Notes: generated from the letters alone by a model not told the origin. A stretch of 64,000 nucleotides of DNA from Bacillus inaquosorum KCTC 13429 (GCF_000332645.1 NZ_AMXN01000003.1:372001-436000), one strand, 5' to 3'. Shown: positions 20,895-31,230, numbered from the stretch's first letter. A program made the numbers and translations.

Positions 20895-20922
20895 TTTAAA
20901 ACACCCAATTCTTCCCTGTTCT

Positions 20923-20954
20923 ATAATAAAAGGGCAATAGACATGCTATTACCC
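20923..20954 (-). terminator. Terminator after yloB
   Basis: GGGCAATAG (20932-20940) and CTATTACCC (20946-20954) form a stem with one mismatch and a five-base loop, followed on the minus strand by TTTTATTATAG. It separates yloB from the yloC operon. Confidence 0.75.
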
Positions 20955-20975
20955 CTAAGATTATATCATATGAAT

Positions 20976-23648
20976 TTATTTTTTTCTTGTCAAAAGTGAC
21001 CCAGCCAGCAAAAAAGTAGGAATGGCGGACATGCCAATGACGAGCATCCAGTCTCCCGGCGTGATGGCAACTGTATGGAAAATCGGCTGAAGCGGCGGAT
21101 AGTAGATCACGACCAGCATCAGCAAAATTGATGACAATACTGCGCCAATTAAGTACAGATTTTCAAACGGATTTCTGGAAAAAACAGAGGTCTCGCTGCG
21201 ACAGTCAAAAACGTGAATAAGCTGAGCCAGAACCAATGTGGCAAACGCGATCGTCTGGGCATAAGCCAAATTCTCCGGATTCCGGTGATACACAATGATA
21301 AACGCTAAAATGGTGGCAGCTCCGATCAAAAATCCTCTGGAGACGACCTTCCATCCAAGCTTGCGGGCAAACACTCCTTCTTTCGGATGACGCGGCTTCC
21401 GCTTCATCACGTCTCCTTCCGGCTGATCCATGCCGAGCGCCATTGCCGGCAATCCGTCGGTCACCAAGTTGACCCACAAAATCTGAATCGGCACGAGCGG
21501 CAAAGGAAGGGCAAGCAGCATCGCAAACAGCATGACAAGAATTTCTCCGACGTTAGAAGCCAACAGGTATCTGATAAACTTTCTGATATTTTCATAGATG
21601 TTTCTGCCCTCTTTTATCGCTGATTTGATCGTCGCAAAATTATCATCCACGAGAACAAGGGATGACGCTTCTTTGGCCACATCTGTCCCGGTAATGCCCA
21701 TAGAGACTCCAATGTCAGCCTGTTTAATGGCTGGGGCGTCATTGACGCCGTCTCCCGTCATCGCCACAATATGCCCGTTCTCCTGGTAGGCTTTCACGAT
21801 TTTCAGTTTGTGCTCTGGAGAAACGCGGGCAAATACATACACATCCTCCACTACATGAGAAAGCTCTTCTTGAGAAAGTTCATTCAGCATCTTGCCATCC
21901 ATGATTTTGCCGCTTTTCGGGAGGAGGCGCAAGTCTTTCGCTATCGCTTTAGCAGTCTCCACATGATCGCCTGTAATCATGACGGTCTTAATTCCCGCTT
22001 CACGGCATTCTTTAATCGCCTGTCTGACTTCCGGCCGCGGCGGATCGATAATGCCCGAAAGACCGAGCATCGTCAAATCTTTTTCCGCCTGCTCCATAGA
22101 CGGTGTTTCACCTGCTTTTAGCGGCCTGTAGGCAACCGCTATCGTTCTGAGCGCCTGGGATGCCAACTGTCTTAATACCGCCTCTGTTTCTGCTTTTCTC
22201 TCATTTGAGAAAAGCGCCGCTGAGCCGTCATAAAAAATACGGGAAGAGCGCTGCATCAGCACATCCGGTGCACCTTTTGTAATGATATACCGCTTTCTGT
22301 CCTGATCCTCGACAATGACAGTCATCATTTTCCGGGCAGAATCAAACGGAAACTCTTCAATCATCCGGTAATGAGATTCAACAAACTCCTTTGAAAAACC
22401 GCCTTTTCTTGCCGCGGTGAGCAGCGCTCCCTCTGTTGGATCTCCGTCAAGCACATATTCGCCGTCTCTTTTTTCAATATTGGAGTTGTTACAAAGCGCT
22501 CCGAACAGCAGCATCTGCTGAAGCGGCGGATGCTCATTCACACTGATCTCTTTTTCGTTCAGTGTGAAGCTTCCTTTCGGTTCATAGCCGGCCCCTGTTA
22601 CTCTCCATGTTTTTCCTCCGGACCAGACATGTGTCACCGTCATTTTGTTTTGCGTCATTGTCCCGGTTTTATCTGAACAAATGATAGACGCACACCCAAG
22701 CGTCTCAACCGCGGGAAGCTTTCGTACGATTGATTTTTGCTTAATCATCCGCTGTACGCCTAGCGACAGCGCCACTGTCACAATCGCCGGGAGCCCCTCT
22801 GGAATTGCGGCGACTGCTAACGACACACCCGCTAAAAACATGCTGTACAGATCGTGCCCCTGAATGACACCGACAGCAACGACAAGTACGGTCAAAAGCA
22901 AGGCAACAACAATTAAAATCTTCCCGAGCTGCTCAAGTCTTCTTTGCAGCGGGGTTGACAGTGTCCCTGCTGATTCAAGCATGTCGGCAATTTTCCCCAT
23001 TGCCGTATTCATTCCTGTGCCGACAACGACCCCGACACCGCTGCCGCGGGTCACAATGGTTCCCATAAATGCCATATTCGTAATATCACCGAGGGAAACA
23101 TCCGGTTTTTTCAATTTATCTGCATGCTTCACAACCGGGATTGATTCCCCGGTCAGCGCTGATTCTTCTATTTCAAGGCTTTTCGCTTCAACAATTCGAA
23201 CGTCCGCGCCAATCCTGTCCCCGCTTGTAAATTTCACAATATCACCCGGCACAAGTTCCTTAGAAGGAATCTTTGTCCAGCTTCCTTCCCTGAGCGCCAT
23301 GACATGCGGTGTTGAAAGCTCTTTTAAAGCCTGAAGAGATTGCTCAGCACGCCTTTCTTGAAAGAAACCGAGTATGCCATTCACCAACACAATCGCAATA
23401 ATCGCAACCGCGTCTACATATTCACCAAGAAATCCTGAGATTAACGTTGCCGCCAGAAGCACAAGCACCATAAAATCTTTGAACTGCGCCAAAAACAAGA
23501 GAAGCGCTGATGTTTTTTTCCCTTCTTGCAGTTCGTTTGGTCCATGCTTGTCGAGGCGTTTTTTCACCTCTTTTTCAGTTAATCCTTGTTTCATGGACGT
23601 ATTGGTTGCCTCTAGTAAATCTGTTTGTCCCATTTCATGAAACTTCAT
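20976..23648 (-). CDS. yloB: P-type calcium-transporting ATPase
   Basis: The 890-residue SERCA-like (type IIA) P-type ATPase has an N-terminal cation-ATPase domain, the actuator TGES near residue 167, the phosphorylation motif [10 protein letters not shown] near 325, and the hinge [10 protein letters not shown] near 634. About ten membrane helices are arranged as usual; PEGLP in helix 4 fits Ca2+ binding. B. subtilis YloB is described as a vegetative/sporulation Ca2+-ATPase. The stop lies beside a terminator; upstream it diverges from rqcH across a short region with two palindromes. Confidence 0.93.
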   Translation of the reverse strand: MKFHEMGQTDLLEATNTSMKQGLTEKEVKKRLDKHGPNELQEGKKTSALLLFLAQFKDFMVLVLLAATLISGFLGEYVDAVAIIAIVLVNGILGFFQERRAEQSLQALKELSTPHVMALREGSWTKIPSKELVPGDIVKFTSGDRIGADVRIVEAKSLEIEESALTGESIPVVKHADKLKKPDVSLGDITNMAFMGTIVTRGSGVGVVVGTGMNTAMGKIADMLESAGTLSTPLQRRLEQLGKILIVVALLLTVLVVAVGVIQGHDLYSMFLAGVSLAVAAIPEGLPAIVTVALSLGVQRMIKQKSIVRKLPAVETLGCASIICSDKTGTMTQNKMTVTHVWSGGKTWRVTGAGYEPKGSFTLNEKEISVNEHPPLQQMLLFGALCNNSNIEKRDGEYVLDGDPTEGALLTAARKGGFSKEFVESHYRMIEEFPFDSARKMMTVIVEDQDRKRYIITKGAPDVLMQRSSRIFYDGSAALFSNERKAETEAVLRQLASQALRTIAVAYRPLKAGETPSMEQAEKDLTMLGLSGIIDPPRPEVRQAIKECREAGIKTVMITGDHVETAKAIAKDLRLLPKSGKIMDGKMLNELSQEELSHVVEDVYVFARVSPEHKLKIVKAYQENGHIVAMTGDGVNDAPAIKQADIGVSMGITGTDVAKEASSLVLVDDNFATIKSAIKEGRNIYENIRKFIRYLLASNVGEILVMLFAMLLALPLPLVPIQILWVNLVTDGLPAMALGMDQPEGDVMKRKPRHPKEGVFARKLGWKVVSRGFLIGAATILAFIIVYHRNPENLAYAQTIAFATLVLAQLIHVFDCRSETSVFSRNPFENLYLIGAVLSSILLMLVVIYYPPLQPIFHTVAITPGDWMLVIGMSAIPTFLLAGSLLTRKK

Positions 23649-23672
23649 TCCGCTCGTCCACTCCCCTGCTCT

Positions 23673-23705
23673 CTTATAGAGATATCACTCTATAAGCATG
23701 CTTAT
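23673..23705. repeat. Two overlapping palindromes between yloB and rqcH
   Basis: CTTATAGAG (23673-23681) and CTCTATAAG (23688-23696) are perfect nine-base arms around ATATCA. The second arm runs into a perfect 14-bp palindrome ATAAGCATGCTTAT (23692-23705). They lie just upstream of the rqcH promoter and within the upstream region of yloB, a place suited to an operator. I do not recognise a matching regulator. Confidence 0.75.
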
Positions 23706-23733
23706 TCTGACTCGTCCCATTTCATGCTATAAT
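23705..23733 (+). promoter_or_regulatory. Candidate sigma-A promoter of rqcH
   Basis: A perfect TATAAT at 23728-23733 has an extended -10 TGC in front. The -35 position 17 bp upstream is poor (TTCTGA), as is usual for extended -10 promoters. The leader to rqcH is short, about 30 bases. Confidence 0.65.
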
Positions 23734-23769
23734 TATCGAATGCAGGAAGAATGAGAGGGTGTATTGCAT

Positions 23770-25482
23770 ATGTCGTTTGATGGCATGTTTACATACGGAA
23801 TGACACACGAACTTAATGAGAAAATGATGGGCGGGCGAATTACGAAAGTCCATCAGCCATATAAGCACGATGTGATTTTTCACATCCGTGCTAATGGAAA
23901 AAACCAAAAACTATTACTATCCGCTCACCCGAGCTATTCACGGGTGCACATCACGACGCAAGCTTATGAAAACCCAAGCGAACCGCCAATGTTTTGCATG
24001 CTGCTGAGAAAGCATATCGAAGGCGGATTCATTGAGAATATTGAACAAGCGGGCTTAGACCGCATTATGATTTTTCATATCAAAAGCCGGAACGAAATTG
24101 GCGATGAAACCGTTCGAAAGCTTTATGTAGAAATTATGGGCCGCCACAGCAATATCATTTTGACAGACGGAGCAGAAAATGTGATCATCGACGGACTTAA
24201 GCATTTATCGCCGTCAATGAACAGCTACCGTACCGTACTGCCCGGCTACGATTATAAGCTTCCGCCGGCCCAGGACAAAATCTCGCCGCTTGAGGCGACA
24301 GAAGACGATATTTTACGTCATCTCAGTTTTCAAGAAGGACGGCTGGACAAACAAATTGTCGACCACTTTTCAGGTGTGTCCCCGCTCTTTGCTAAAGAAG
24401 CGGTTCACAGAGCGGGGCTTGTCAACAAAGTCACACTGCCAAAAGCGCTGCTGGAGCTGTTTACGGAAGTAAAAGAACACCGCTTCATTCCCAACATTAC
24501 AACTGTAAACGGAAAGGAATATTTTTATCTGCTGGAGCTGACTCATCTAAAAGGTGAAGCGCGCCGGTTTGATTCATTAAGCGAGCTGCTCGACCGTTTT
24601 TATTTCGGAAAAGCTGAACGAGACCGGGTTAAGCAGCAAGCTCAGGATCTTGAACGGTTTGTTGTCAATGAACGGAAGAAGAATGCCAACAAAATCAAAA
24701 AATTAGAGAAAACACTGGAGTATTCGGAAAACGCGAAGGAATTTCAGCTATACGGGGAGCTTTTAACTGCTAATTTATACATGCTGAAAAAAGGTGATAA
24801 ACAGGCTGAGGTCATCAACTATTACGATGAAGAAAGTCCGACAATCACGATACCGTTAAACCCGAACAAATCGCCTTCTGAAAACGCACAGGCCTACTTC
24901 ACGAAGTATCAGAAAGCGAAAAATTCAGTCGCAGTTGTCGAAGAGCAAATCAGGCTGGCACAGGAGGAGATCGAATACTTTGATCAGCTGATTCAGCAGC
25001 TTTCGTCCGCTTCTCCTCGAGATATCAGCGAAATCAGGGAGGAGCTCGTGGAGGGCAAATATTTACGCCCTAAGCAGCAAAAAGGACAGAGAAAACAAAA
25101 ACCGCACAACCCGGTTTTAGAAACATATGAATCCTCTTCGGGCTTAACGATTTTAGTGGGTAAAAACAACCGCCAAAATGAATATTTAACGACAAGAGCG
25201 GCAGCCAGAGACGATATTTGGCTTCACACGAAGGATATTCCAGGCTCCCACGTTGTGATCAGAAGCAGCGAACCGGATGAGCAAACAATCATTGAAGCCG
25301 CTACAATTGCAGCTTATTTTTCAAAAGCTAAAGATTCAAGTTCAGTTCCTGTAGATTATACAAAAATCAGACATGTCAAAAAACCGAACGGTGCGAAGCC
25401 TGGCTTCGTCACCTACGACAGCCAGCATACCGTTTTTGTCACACCTGATGCTGATACTGTCATCAAGCTGAAAAAAAGCTGA
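23770..25482 (+). CDS. rqcH: Ribosome quality control factor RqcH
   Basis: The 570-residue NFACT protein (bacterial NEMF/Rqc2) binds 50S subunits with stalled peptidyl-tRNA and recruits tRNA-Ala to add C-terminal alanine tails that mark the chain for degradation. The diagnostic Asp97-Arg98 pair (GLDRIM) is present; NFACT-N spans the first part, a coiled coil lies near 280-325 and again near 380-420, and the NFACT-R domain begins near 445 with [18 protein letters not shown]. An in-frame TTG two codons earlier (23764) is possible, but the ATG at 23770 gives the conserved MSFDG start and D97/R98 numbering. It is convergent with the cys operon. Confidence 0.96.
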   Translation: MSFDGMFTYGMTHELNEKMMGGRITKVHQPYKHDVIFHIRANGKNQKLLLSAHPSYSRVHITTQAYENPSEPPMFCMLLRKHIEGGFIENIEQAGLDRIMIFHIKSRNEIGDETVRKLYVEIMGRHSNIILTDGAENVIIDGLKHLSPSMNSYRTVLPGYDYKLPPAQDKISPLEATEDDILRHLSFQEGRLDKQIVDHFSGVSPLFAKEAVHRAGLVNKVTLPKALLELFTEVKEHRFIPNITTVNGKEYFYLLELTHLKGEARRFDSLSELLDRFYFGKAERDRVKQQAQDLERFVVNERKKNANKIKKLEKTLEYSENAKEFQLYGELLTANLYMLKKGDKQAEVINYYDEESPTITIPLNPNKSPSENAQAYFTKYQKAKNSVAVVEEQIRLAQEEIEYFDQLIQQLSSASPRDISEIREELVEGKYLRPKQQKGQRKQKPHNPVLETYESSSGLTILVGKNNRQNEYLTTRAAARDDIWLHTKDIPGSHVVIRSSEPDEQTIIEAATIAAYFSKAKDSSSVPVDYTKIRHVKKPNGAKPGFVTYDSQHTVFVTPDADTVIKLKKS

Positions 25483-25495
25483 GCCGCATAAAGAA

Positions 25496-25530
25496 AAGCC
25501 AGAGCATTGTATGCTCTGGCTTATTTCTTT
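25496..25530. terminator. Bidirectional terminator between rqcH and ylnF
   Basis: AAGCCAGAGCAT (25496-25507) and ATGCTCTGGCTT (25511-25522) form a perfect 12-bp stem with a three-base loop, with T-rich tracts on both strands. It ends the plus-strand rqcH transcript and the minus-strand cysH operon, and it overlaps the ylnF stop codon. Confidence 0.88.
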
Positions 25531-26009
25531 CGTCTTACATGATAAAGCCTGTCAACTTCAGCGACAAAGTCGCCGTCAATCAGCTCATCCACTTTTTCAG
25601 ACAGTTCCTTTGTATGCTTTGGACTGGCTCCGTTTGTAGAAACAGACACCGTAACATGCCCTCTTTTTACGATTTTCGGTATGTACACGTTGCCAAGCTC
25701 AGCGTCACTGACACAATTGACAAGCTGAAAAGGTGAAGCGGTTTGAGCAATTTCTTTGTTTACTGCCGCATTATCTGTCGCGGCAATAATCAAAAAAGCA
25801 TCGAGACAATCTTCTTTTTCAATCGTGCGGCTGATCCATCTGATGCGGCGATTGTCTGCCATTTGCTTGATTTCCGGTTCAACATCCGGACTGACAAGCG
25901 TAATATCAGCTCCCTCAGAAAGCACCGTTTTCAGCCTTCTGAGAGCAATGCTGCCGCCCCCCGCAATGACAACCTTTTTCTTTTCCAAGCTAATGTGCAG
26001 CGGAAGCAT
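25521..26009 (-). CDS. ylnF: Precorrin-2 dehydrogenase / sirohydrochlorin ferrochelatase-type YlnF
   Basis: A 162-residue homologue of the N-terminal half of CysG (Met8/SirC family). It has the NAD-binding fold VVIAGGGSIALRRL near residue 12 and AATDNAAVNKEI, with GASPKHTKEL near the end. The expected reaction is NAD-dependent oxidation of precorrin-2 to sirohydrochlorin for siroheme, the cofactor of sulfite reductase. An in-frame start ten codons upstream was rejected in favour of ATG 26007-26009, which has GGAGG in front. It overlaps ylnE by 20 bp and is the last gene of the operon. Confidence 0.92.
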   Translation of the reverse strand: MLPLHISLEKKKVVIAGGGSIALRRLKTVLSEGADITLVSPDVEPEIKQMADNRRIRWISRTIEKEDCLDAFLIIAATDNAAVNKEIAQTASPFQLVNCVSDAELGNVYIPKIVKRGHVTVSVSTNGASPKHTKELSEKVDELIDGDFVAEVDRLYHVRRKK

Positions 26010-26775
26010 ATGAACCTCCGTCAAAATCAAATTGACCATCAGGGTTTGCGGCGGTTTCTCTCACACGGTTTAAAAATGCGTTTTTCACATGGGGGTGGAA
26101 ACCGATATAGGAAGAGAGGTAGACATTCGGATTTTCAGCTTTTAATTTCTGAACCTCTCGTTCTATTTCATTCATCAGCATACCGGTAAAGAGCAAATAG
26201 GGAACAATAAAGGTTGTCATGCCGTCATCTTTTTTAAGCTCTGAAAAAATCTCTTTGTAATTCGGGCCGCATGCTGTCAAAAAGCACGGGATGACTTCCT
26301 TGACCGGAAGCATATTTTGAAGAAGACTGGCAATACCGGTTACGTCTCTTTTTACATCGGGATCTGAACTTCCCCTTCCGATGAGCACGACTCTGGCATT
26401 TTCATACGGAACACCTATGTCTTTCATTCGGTGATATACTGCTTTGACTACTTCTTCGTCAATCCCGATCGGCTTTCCGTATGAAATGCGGACTGAAGGA
26501 TATCGCGATGCTGCACGCGCAATTTCTTCCGGAATATCATGTTTTGCATGCGCAGCTGTTAAAAGAAGCAGAGGCACCACTGCGATATGAGTGGCGCCTT
26601 GCTTCACACATGCTTCAAACCCTGTCTCAATTGTCGGCTCCTGAAGCTCCAAAAAGCTGATTTCCTGTACAGGCGCAGAGACGTGCGCCTTGCATCCTTC
26701 CAAAAAGGCTGCGGCTTCTTGCTGCGCCTTTTTTACCCGGCTGCCGTGACCGACATATAAAATCGCTTGTTTCAT
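25990..26775 (-). CDS. ylnE: Sirohydrochlorin ferrochelatase YlnE
   Basis: The 261-residue CbiX/SirB-type chelatase inserts iron into sirohydrochlorin to make siroheme. Two homologous halves are visible: the first begins ILYVGHGSRVKKAQQEAAAF with His10 as likely metal-binding residue, and the second begins VVLIGRGSSDPDVKRD. Three bases separate it from ylnD. With ylnD and ylnF it forms the complete route from uroporphyrinogen III to siroheme. Confidence 0.93.
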   Translation of the reverse strand: MKQAILYVGHGSRVKKAQQEAAAFLEGCKAHVSAPVQEISFLELQEPTIETGFEACVKQGATHIAVVPLLLLTAAHAKHDIPEEIARAASRYPSVRISYGKPIGIDEEVVKAVYHRMKDIGVPYENARVVLIGRGSSDPDVKRDVTGIASLLQNMLPVKEVIPCFLTACGPNYKEIFSELKKDDGMTTFIVPYLLFTGMLMNEIEREVQKLKAENPNVYLSSYIGFHPHVKNAFLNRVRETAANPDGQFDFDGGSYASAAH

Positions 26776-26777
26776 TT

Positions 26778-27551
26778 TTACAACGCCTCGCTTAAATCTT
26801 GTTTTTTCAGTTCAGATTCAAACCAATCCAGCTTATAGTGATAATTTACAACATTTCCAATGACAATTAAACTCGGATTTTTAATATCTTCTTTTATCAC
26901 CGTTTCTGAAAGGGTTTCAACTGTACAAAAAACAGATTTTTGCTTGTCCGTTGTTCCCCAGTGAATAAAGGCTGCCGGCGTAGAACCGTTCCGGCCGTTT
27001 TCAAGGAGTTTTCTTTCAATCTGCTGCACGTTTTTGATACCCATATAGATGACAAGTGTATCAATTCCTGTAGCCAGCGCTTTCCACTTTTCCTCAAAAT
27101 CTTCTTCTTTTTTATAATGACCCGTTACAAAAGCGACGTTAGAGCCCGCATCCCGATGAGTAACAGGAATCCCGGCATAAGCGGCTGCCGCGATTCCTGA
27201 CGTAATGCCAGGGATGATTTCAAACGGAATTCCGTTTTCAGAGAGGCATTCCGCTTCTTCCCCTCCTCTGCCGAACACAAATGGGTCTCCGCCCTTCAGT
27301 CTGACAACGGTTTTCCCTTTTTGTGCATACTTCACAAGAAATCGATTGATGGTTTCTTGTTTCATCGTATGAAAATCTGGAAGCTTCCCGCAGTAGATCA
27401 GGTCTGCTTGCTCTTTGGCATATTGTAAAATCTCTTTATTTACTAATCTGTCATATAAGATGACATCAGCTTTTTCAATGGCTTTCAGCGCTTTAATTGT
27501 CAGCAGATCAGGGTCTCCGGGACCCGCTCCTACAATATATACTTTCCCCAT
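26778..27551 (-). CDS. ylnD: Uroporphyrinogen-III C-methyltransferase YlnD
   Basis: A 257-residue SUMT enzyme that methylates uroporphyrinogen III at C2 and C7 to give precorrin-2. It matches the family throughout: VGAGPGDPDLLTIKAL, VILYDRLV, RLKGGDPFVFGRGGEEAE, PGITSGIAAAAYAGIPVTHR. A GGGGGAAATACG ribosome binding site precedes the ATG at 27551. The 98-bp gap to cysC is the longest inside the operon and contains complementary segments described separately. Confidence 0.95.
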   Translation of the reverse strand: MGKVYIVGAGPGDPDLLTIKALKAIEKADVILYDRLVNKEILQYAKEQADLIYCGKLPDFHTMKQETINRFLVKYAQKGKTVVRLKGGDPFVFGRGGEEAECLSENGIPFEIIPGITSGIAAAAYAGIPVTHRDAGSNVAFVTGHYKKEEDFEEKWKALATGIDTLVIYMGIKNVQQIERKLLENGRNGSTPAAFIHWGTTDKQKSVFCTVETLSETVIKEDIKNPSLIVIGNVVNYHYKLDWFESELKKQDLSEAL

Positions 27552-27574
27552 CGTATTTCCCCCGATCTATTCGA

Positions 27575-27640
27575 GTTCTTCCAGAACATTCGCTGTGATG
27601 TTGTTCTCGCTTGCATTTCAACATCTGAGAAGAACACAGC
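27575..27640 (-). other. Potential RNA structure in the cysC-ylnD gap
   Basis: In transcript order the gap carries GCTGTG, GTTCTTC, GATGTTG, a loop, CAACATC, CACAGC and GAAGAAC. GATGTTG/CAACATC and GTTCTTC/GAAGAAC can nest into a two-part stem, while GCTGTG/CACAGC would cross it. A small local hairpin GTTCT-GGA-AGAAC uses the last segment instead. No T-tract follows. Function is unknown; it could protect or process the polycistronic mRNA. Confidence 0.5.
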
Positions 27641-27649
27641 AGATCATAT

Positions 27650-28243
27650 TTAGCTCAATTTTTGTTTGACAAACTCGATCAGCTGGTTTTTACACTCTTC
27701 ACGGTCATGCTGTCCTGAATCAAGAACGAGCTCCGGTGCTTCCGGCTCTTCATAAGGAGAATCAATTCCTGTAAAGAACGGAATTTCCCCGTTTCTTGCT
27801 TTTTTGTAGAGCCCTTTCGGATCTCTTTGTTCACAAATATCGAGGTCGCATTTAATGTATACCTCATTGAATTCGCCTGCTTCCACAAGCTGGCGAACCT
27901 GTTCTCTGTCCTCGCGAAAAGGAGAGATAAAAGCAGTAATCACAATGGTGCCCTGCTGAACAAAAAGCTTTGCCACCTCTCCGATTCGGCGGATGTTTTC
28001 TTTTCGGTCTTCATCAGAAAAACCAAGGTCCTTATTTAAGCCGTGACGGATATTATCCCCGTCCAGCACAATCACTTGGTAGCCCTGCTCAAACAATTCT
28101 CTCGCAGCTGCATTGGCAATCGTTGATTTACCTGAACCGCTTAACCCTGTCAGCCAGAGAATGGAGCTTTTGTGCTTGTTTTTTTGCTGATACTCTTCTT
28201 TTGTAATAGAGGCTTCATGCCATACGATATCGCGATTTGTCAC
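27650..28243 (-). CDS. cysC: Adenylylsulfate kinase
   Basis: The 197-residue APS kinase makes PAPS from APS and ATP. It contains the P-loop GLSGSGKST near residue 34, LDGDNIRHGLNKDLGFS, the RRIGEVAKLF helix, FISPFREDR and the KGLYKKARNGEIPFFTG lid. It follows sat by 12 bp. As CysH of Bacillus can reduce APS directly, CysC provides PAPS as an alternative substrate. Confidence 0.96.
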   Translation of the reverse strand: MTNRDIVWHEASITKEEYQQKNKHKSSILWLTGLSGSGKSTIANAAARELFEQGYQVIVLDGDNIRHGLNKDLGFSDEDRKENIRRIGEVAKLFVQQGTIVITAFISPFREDREQVRQLVEAGEFNEVYIKCDLDICEQRDPKGLYKKARNGEIPFFTGIDSPYEEPEAPELVLDSGQHDREECKNQLIEFVKQKLS

Positions 28244-28255
28244 TGCCAGTCCTCC

Positions 28256-29404
28256 TTAAGATACGCCTGCTTTTTCTTTTTTCTTCATACCTCTGATTAA
28301 CACTTCTACGACTTCTGCCCGGCTGAATTCTGCAGGAGGCAGCACACCGTCTCTCAGCATGCCTCTTACCTTAGTGCCTGATAAGATGACGTGATGCTCT
28401 CTGCCATGAGGGCAAGTTTTCGCTGTTCCCATATTCCCGCATTTTTCGCAGAAGAAGCTGTGCTCGAATTTCAGCGGTGTAATTCCGAGTTCTTCAGGTT
28501 TAAATGTGTCAAACAGCTCCTGTGCCTCGTATGTTCCGTAATAGTCACCTACACCTGCGTGATCGCGGCCGACGATAAAATGCGTGCAGCCGTAGTTTTT
28601 TCTGACAAGAGCGTGGAAAATCGCTTCTCTCGGTCCTGCATAACGCATCGCCGCTAAGAAGACGCCAAGGAACACGCGGTCTTTCGGATAGTAATTGTCA
28701 AGAAGCACTTGGTAGCTTTCCATCCGCACATCAGCTGGGATGTCATCAGATTTTGTTTCGCCTACCAGCGGGTTTAAGAACAAGCCGTCTACTGTTTCAA
28801 GAGCCGTTTTTTGAATGTATTCATGCGCTCTGTGAACAGGATTTCTTGTTTGGAAACCGACAATGGTTTCCCAGCCATTTTCCGCAAACTGGCGTCTTGT
28901 TTCTGCCGGTTCAAACGTAAACTCAGGGAACTGTTTTGAAGCTTTTTTAATCAATGTGATCGGTCCGCCGACATATGTATCGCCGCGGCTGAACAGCTTT
29001 TTAACACCCGGATGCTCCTGCTCATCCGTTTTGTACACATTGACAGCTTCTTTTTGTTTGTCAGGCACGTACAGGTCTTCGATTTGGATCACGCCGTATG
29101 TTTCTCCTTCATACGTTAGCTTTACCGTTTCACCGACTGACAGTTCCGCTGCTTTTTGCGCATCGACCGGAAGTGTGATTGGAAGGGACCAGACAACGCC
29201 GGAAGAAAGACGCATGTTTTCGACAACAGATACGTAATCTTTTTCATTAAAGAAGCCTTCGATCGGGCTGTATGCGCCAATTCCGATTAATTCCAAATCC
29301 GCGAAAGAAATTAAATCAAGTTCAATTTCTTTTTGAATGCTGCTCACATCATATGATTCATCTACTCTGTTTACTAATGTTCCTCCGTGTGGTGCTAAGC
29401 TCAT
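28256..29404 (-). CDS. sat: Sulfate adenylyltransferase
   Basis: This is the homomeric ATP sulfurylase (382 aa), unrelated to CysDN, that joins sulfate and ATP to give APS. Motifs are [12 protein letters not shown] (HxxH near residue 197) and [12 protein letters not shown]; the C-terminal region contains the cysteine-rich [18 protein letters not shown], which looks like a zinc site. Start was set at ATG 29402-29404 giving MSLAPHGG; another ATG three codons upstream is too close to the GGAGG. Confidence 0.95.
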   Translation of the reverse strand: MSLAPHGGTLVNRVDESYDVSSIQKEIELDLISFADLELIGIGAYSPIEGFFNEKDYVSVVENMRLSSGVVWSLPITLPVDAQKAAELSVGETVKLTYEGETYGVIQIEDLYVPDKQKEAVNVYKTDEQEHPGVKKLFSRGDTYVGGPITLIKKASKQFPEFTFEPAETRRQFAENGWETIVGFQTRNPVHRAHEYIQKTALETVDGLFLNPLVGETKSDDIPADVRMESYQVLLDNYYPKDRVFLGVFLAAMRYAGPREAIFHALVRKNYGCTHFIVGRDHAGVGDYYGTYEAQELFDTFKPEELGITPLKFEHSFFCEKCGNMGTAKTCPHGREHHVILSGTKVRGMLRDGVLPPAEFSRAEVVEVLIRGMKKKEKAGVS

Positions 29405-29452
29405 AATATCCATTTCCTCCTAGTTAACATATAAAATAACTCAGATTAATGA

Positions 29453-30517
29453 TCAGATTCCCCCGCCTTGTTCGTGGACAGAGCGTCTCTCTTTACGAAT
29501 GGCCTTCGTCAGGCTGATGGCACCGCCCGCCGCTAAAAGCACGCTTACCATGATAAAGATTGAATAATAATCCTCTTTTAAAAACAAGGATACAAGCAGA
29601 TAAGAAATCGATAAAGATAAAAACGGCGATACGATCCATACCTTCAGCATCGTTTGAACAACTTGTTTATGGAACACATTCGGACCGTTTTTTGCCATGC
29701 CTATTCCGATAATAGACGATGACGTGACTTGCGCCAGAGGCACCGGCATCCCAAATACAGAACTGATGATCACCAGTCCGGCTCCTGTACCGGATAAGAG
29801 AATGCCTTCTCCTTTTGAGAATCTCGTAATTTTCTTCCCGTTTGTTTCTAACACCCGCCGGCCTAATAACAGTGCGCCAAGGGAGACAAAAACTCCCCCG
29901 TACAAGGTTCCTTTCGCGACATCAAGCACACCGGCCGCTACTAATGGGCCAACGGCATTCGCCACGTTGTTCATGCCGGCAGAGAACGCTTCAAAAAATC
30001 CGGCAACTAACAAAACAATGCCAAGGATTTTTTGCTTTTTAGAAGACTTAATTTCAATCTTAAAATAGCTAAACAGCTTTGAAACAAAATAGGTGAAGCC
30101 GAAAGCAAACAGCGGGACAAAAACCCAAAACGCCACAATGACCAGAAGATTGTTCACAAACAATACTTTGTAAGCCACTCCCACTCCGACAACCGCGCCG
30201 ACTGTTACTTCACTTGTCGACAATGGAATGCCGAGCAGATTAGCCGTAAAGAGCGACAGCGCAGCGGCTCCAATAATGATGCAAACAATCGTCAGTGTAA
30301 TCGTCTGCTCGGGGATAATGCCGGAGCTGATGGTTTTTACAACCTCGCCCCCGCCAATGACCGCCCCGGCCAGCACACCGACTGCACATATGATCAAAGC
30401 GTAGGTTTTCTTTTTGATGGCTCCAGAGCCGTAAGCAACTCCCATCGAAGCTGCAGCGCCGCTTGCACCGATATTCATCGCGAAAAACAAGCTAAATAAA
30501 ATAGCGGCTAATTCCAT
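29453..30517 (-). CDS. cysP: Sulfate permease, PiT family
   Basis: The 354-residue membrane protein belongs to the inorganic phosphate transporter (PiT) family; in B. subtilis CysP was shown to be a sulfate permease. It has about ten to eleven hydrophobic helices in two inverted halves, each opened by the PiT signature: FAMNIGASGAAASMG near residue 14 and FSAGMNNVANAVGPL near 180. Its place between cysH and sat supports sulfate as substrate. Start ATG 30517 has AAGGAG upstream. Confidence 0.93.
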   Translation of the reverse strand: MELAAILFSLFFAMNIGASGAAASMGVAYGSGAIKKKTYALIICAVGVLAGAVIGGGEVVKTISSGIIPEQTITLTIVCIIIGAAALSLFTANLLGIPLSTSEVTVGAVVGVGVAYKVLFVNNLLVIVAFWVFVPLFAFGFTYFVSKLFSYFKIEIKSSKKQKILGIVLLVAGFFEAFSAGMNNVANAVGPLVAAGVLDVAKGTLYGGVFVSLGALLLGRRVLETNGKKITRFSKGEGILLSGTGAGLVIISSVFGMPVPLAQVTSSSIIGIGMAKNGPNVFHKQVVQTMLKVWIVSPFLSLSISYLLVSLFLKEDYYSIFIMVSVLLAAGGAISLTKAIRKERRSVHEQGGGI

Positions 30518-30528
30518 TTTGCAGCTCC

Positions 30529-31230
30529 TTATTCATGCAATCCGCATTCTGTTTTCGCCATACCATTCCATCTGCCTGAGCGTAAATCCTCTGCGGTAAA
30601 AGCAGGAGCGGTACAAGGTGCGCAGCCAATGCTTGGATATCCTTGGTCATGAAGCGGGTTGTAGTCCAGCTCATTCCGGGATGTGTATCTCCAAATGTCT
30701 TTCCAAGTCCAATGGATAAGCGGACATACTTTTACTGATTTGAATTTTTCATCTTTGTTTAAGAAATTCGTATTGGCACGGCTTGGCCCTTGATCGCGGC
30801 GCAGACCGGAAAGCCAGGCCGGATGCCCTGAAAGCGCCTCTCTTAAAGGAACGACCTTTCTAAGATAGCAGCACTGATTCGGCTCTCTTTCCCACAGTTT
30901 GTCACCATATTCTTCGGCTTGCTCCTCAAGGGTAAGATCTGGCTTTTTCAGGATGATATTAAGACCCGGATAACGCTCTTTCACTCGCTCAATTGTTTCA
31001 TAGGTTTCTTTAAAATGAAGTCCTGTATCAAGAAACACAATCTCTGCGTCTTTTTTCACTTTATAAATTAAGTCAATCAGAACGATTCCCTCAATTCCGA
31101 AACTGCAGGCATAAACAAGCTGATTGCCGTAATGGCCGTATGCCCACTTTAAAACTGACAGCGCTCCTTTATAAGGATCGTCTTCCGGAAATGTAATCGT
31201 TGGTTCCTCCCAATTATCGTACGTTAACAT
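30529..31230 (-). CDS. cysH: Adenylylsulfate / phosphoadenylylsulfate reductase
   Basis: The 233-residue reductase makes sulfite from APS or PAPS using thioredoxin. It carries the cluster cysteines in QCCYLRKV and CAPCT, which mark the [4Fe-4S]-containing type, and the C-terminal catalytic ECGLHE. The frame is open 43 codons further upstream, but the ATG at 31228-31230 follows GAAAGGAGGAAAG and gives MLTYDNWEEP. It is the first gene of the operon cysH-cysP-sat-cysC-ylnD-ylnE-ylnF, under SAM riboswitch control. Confidence 0.95.
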   Translation of the reverse strand: MLTYDNWEEPTITFPEDDPYKGALSVLKWAYGHYGNQLVYACSFGIEGIVLIDLIYKVKKDAEIVFLDTGLHFKETYETIERVKERYPGLNIILKKPDLTLEEQAEEYGDKLWEREPNQCCYLRKVVPLREALSGHPAWLSGLRRDQGPSRANTNFLNKDEKFKSVKVCPLIHWTWKDIWRYTSRNELDYNPLHDQGYPSIGCAPCTAPAFTAEDLRSGRWNGMAKTECGLHE

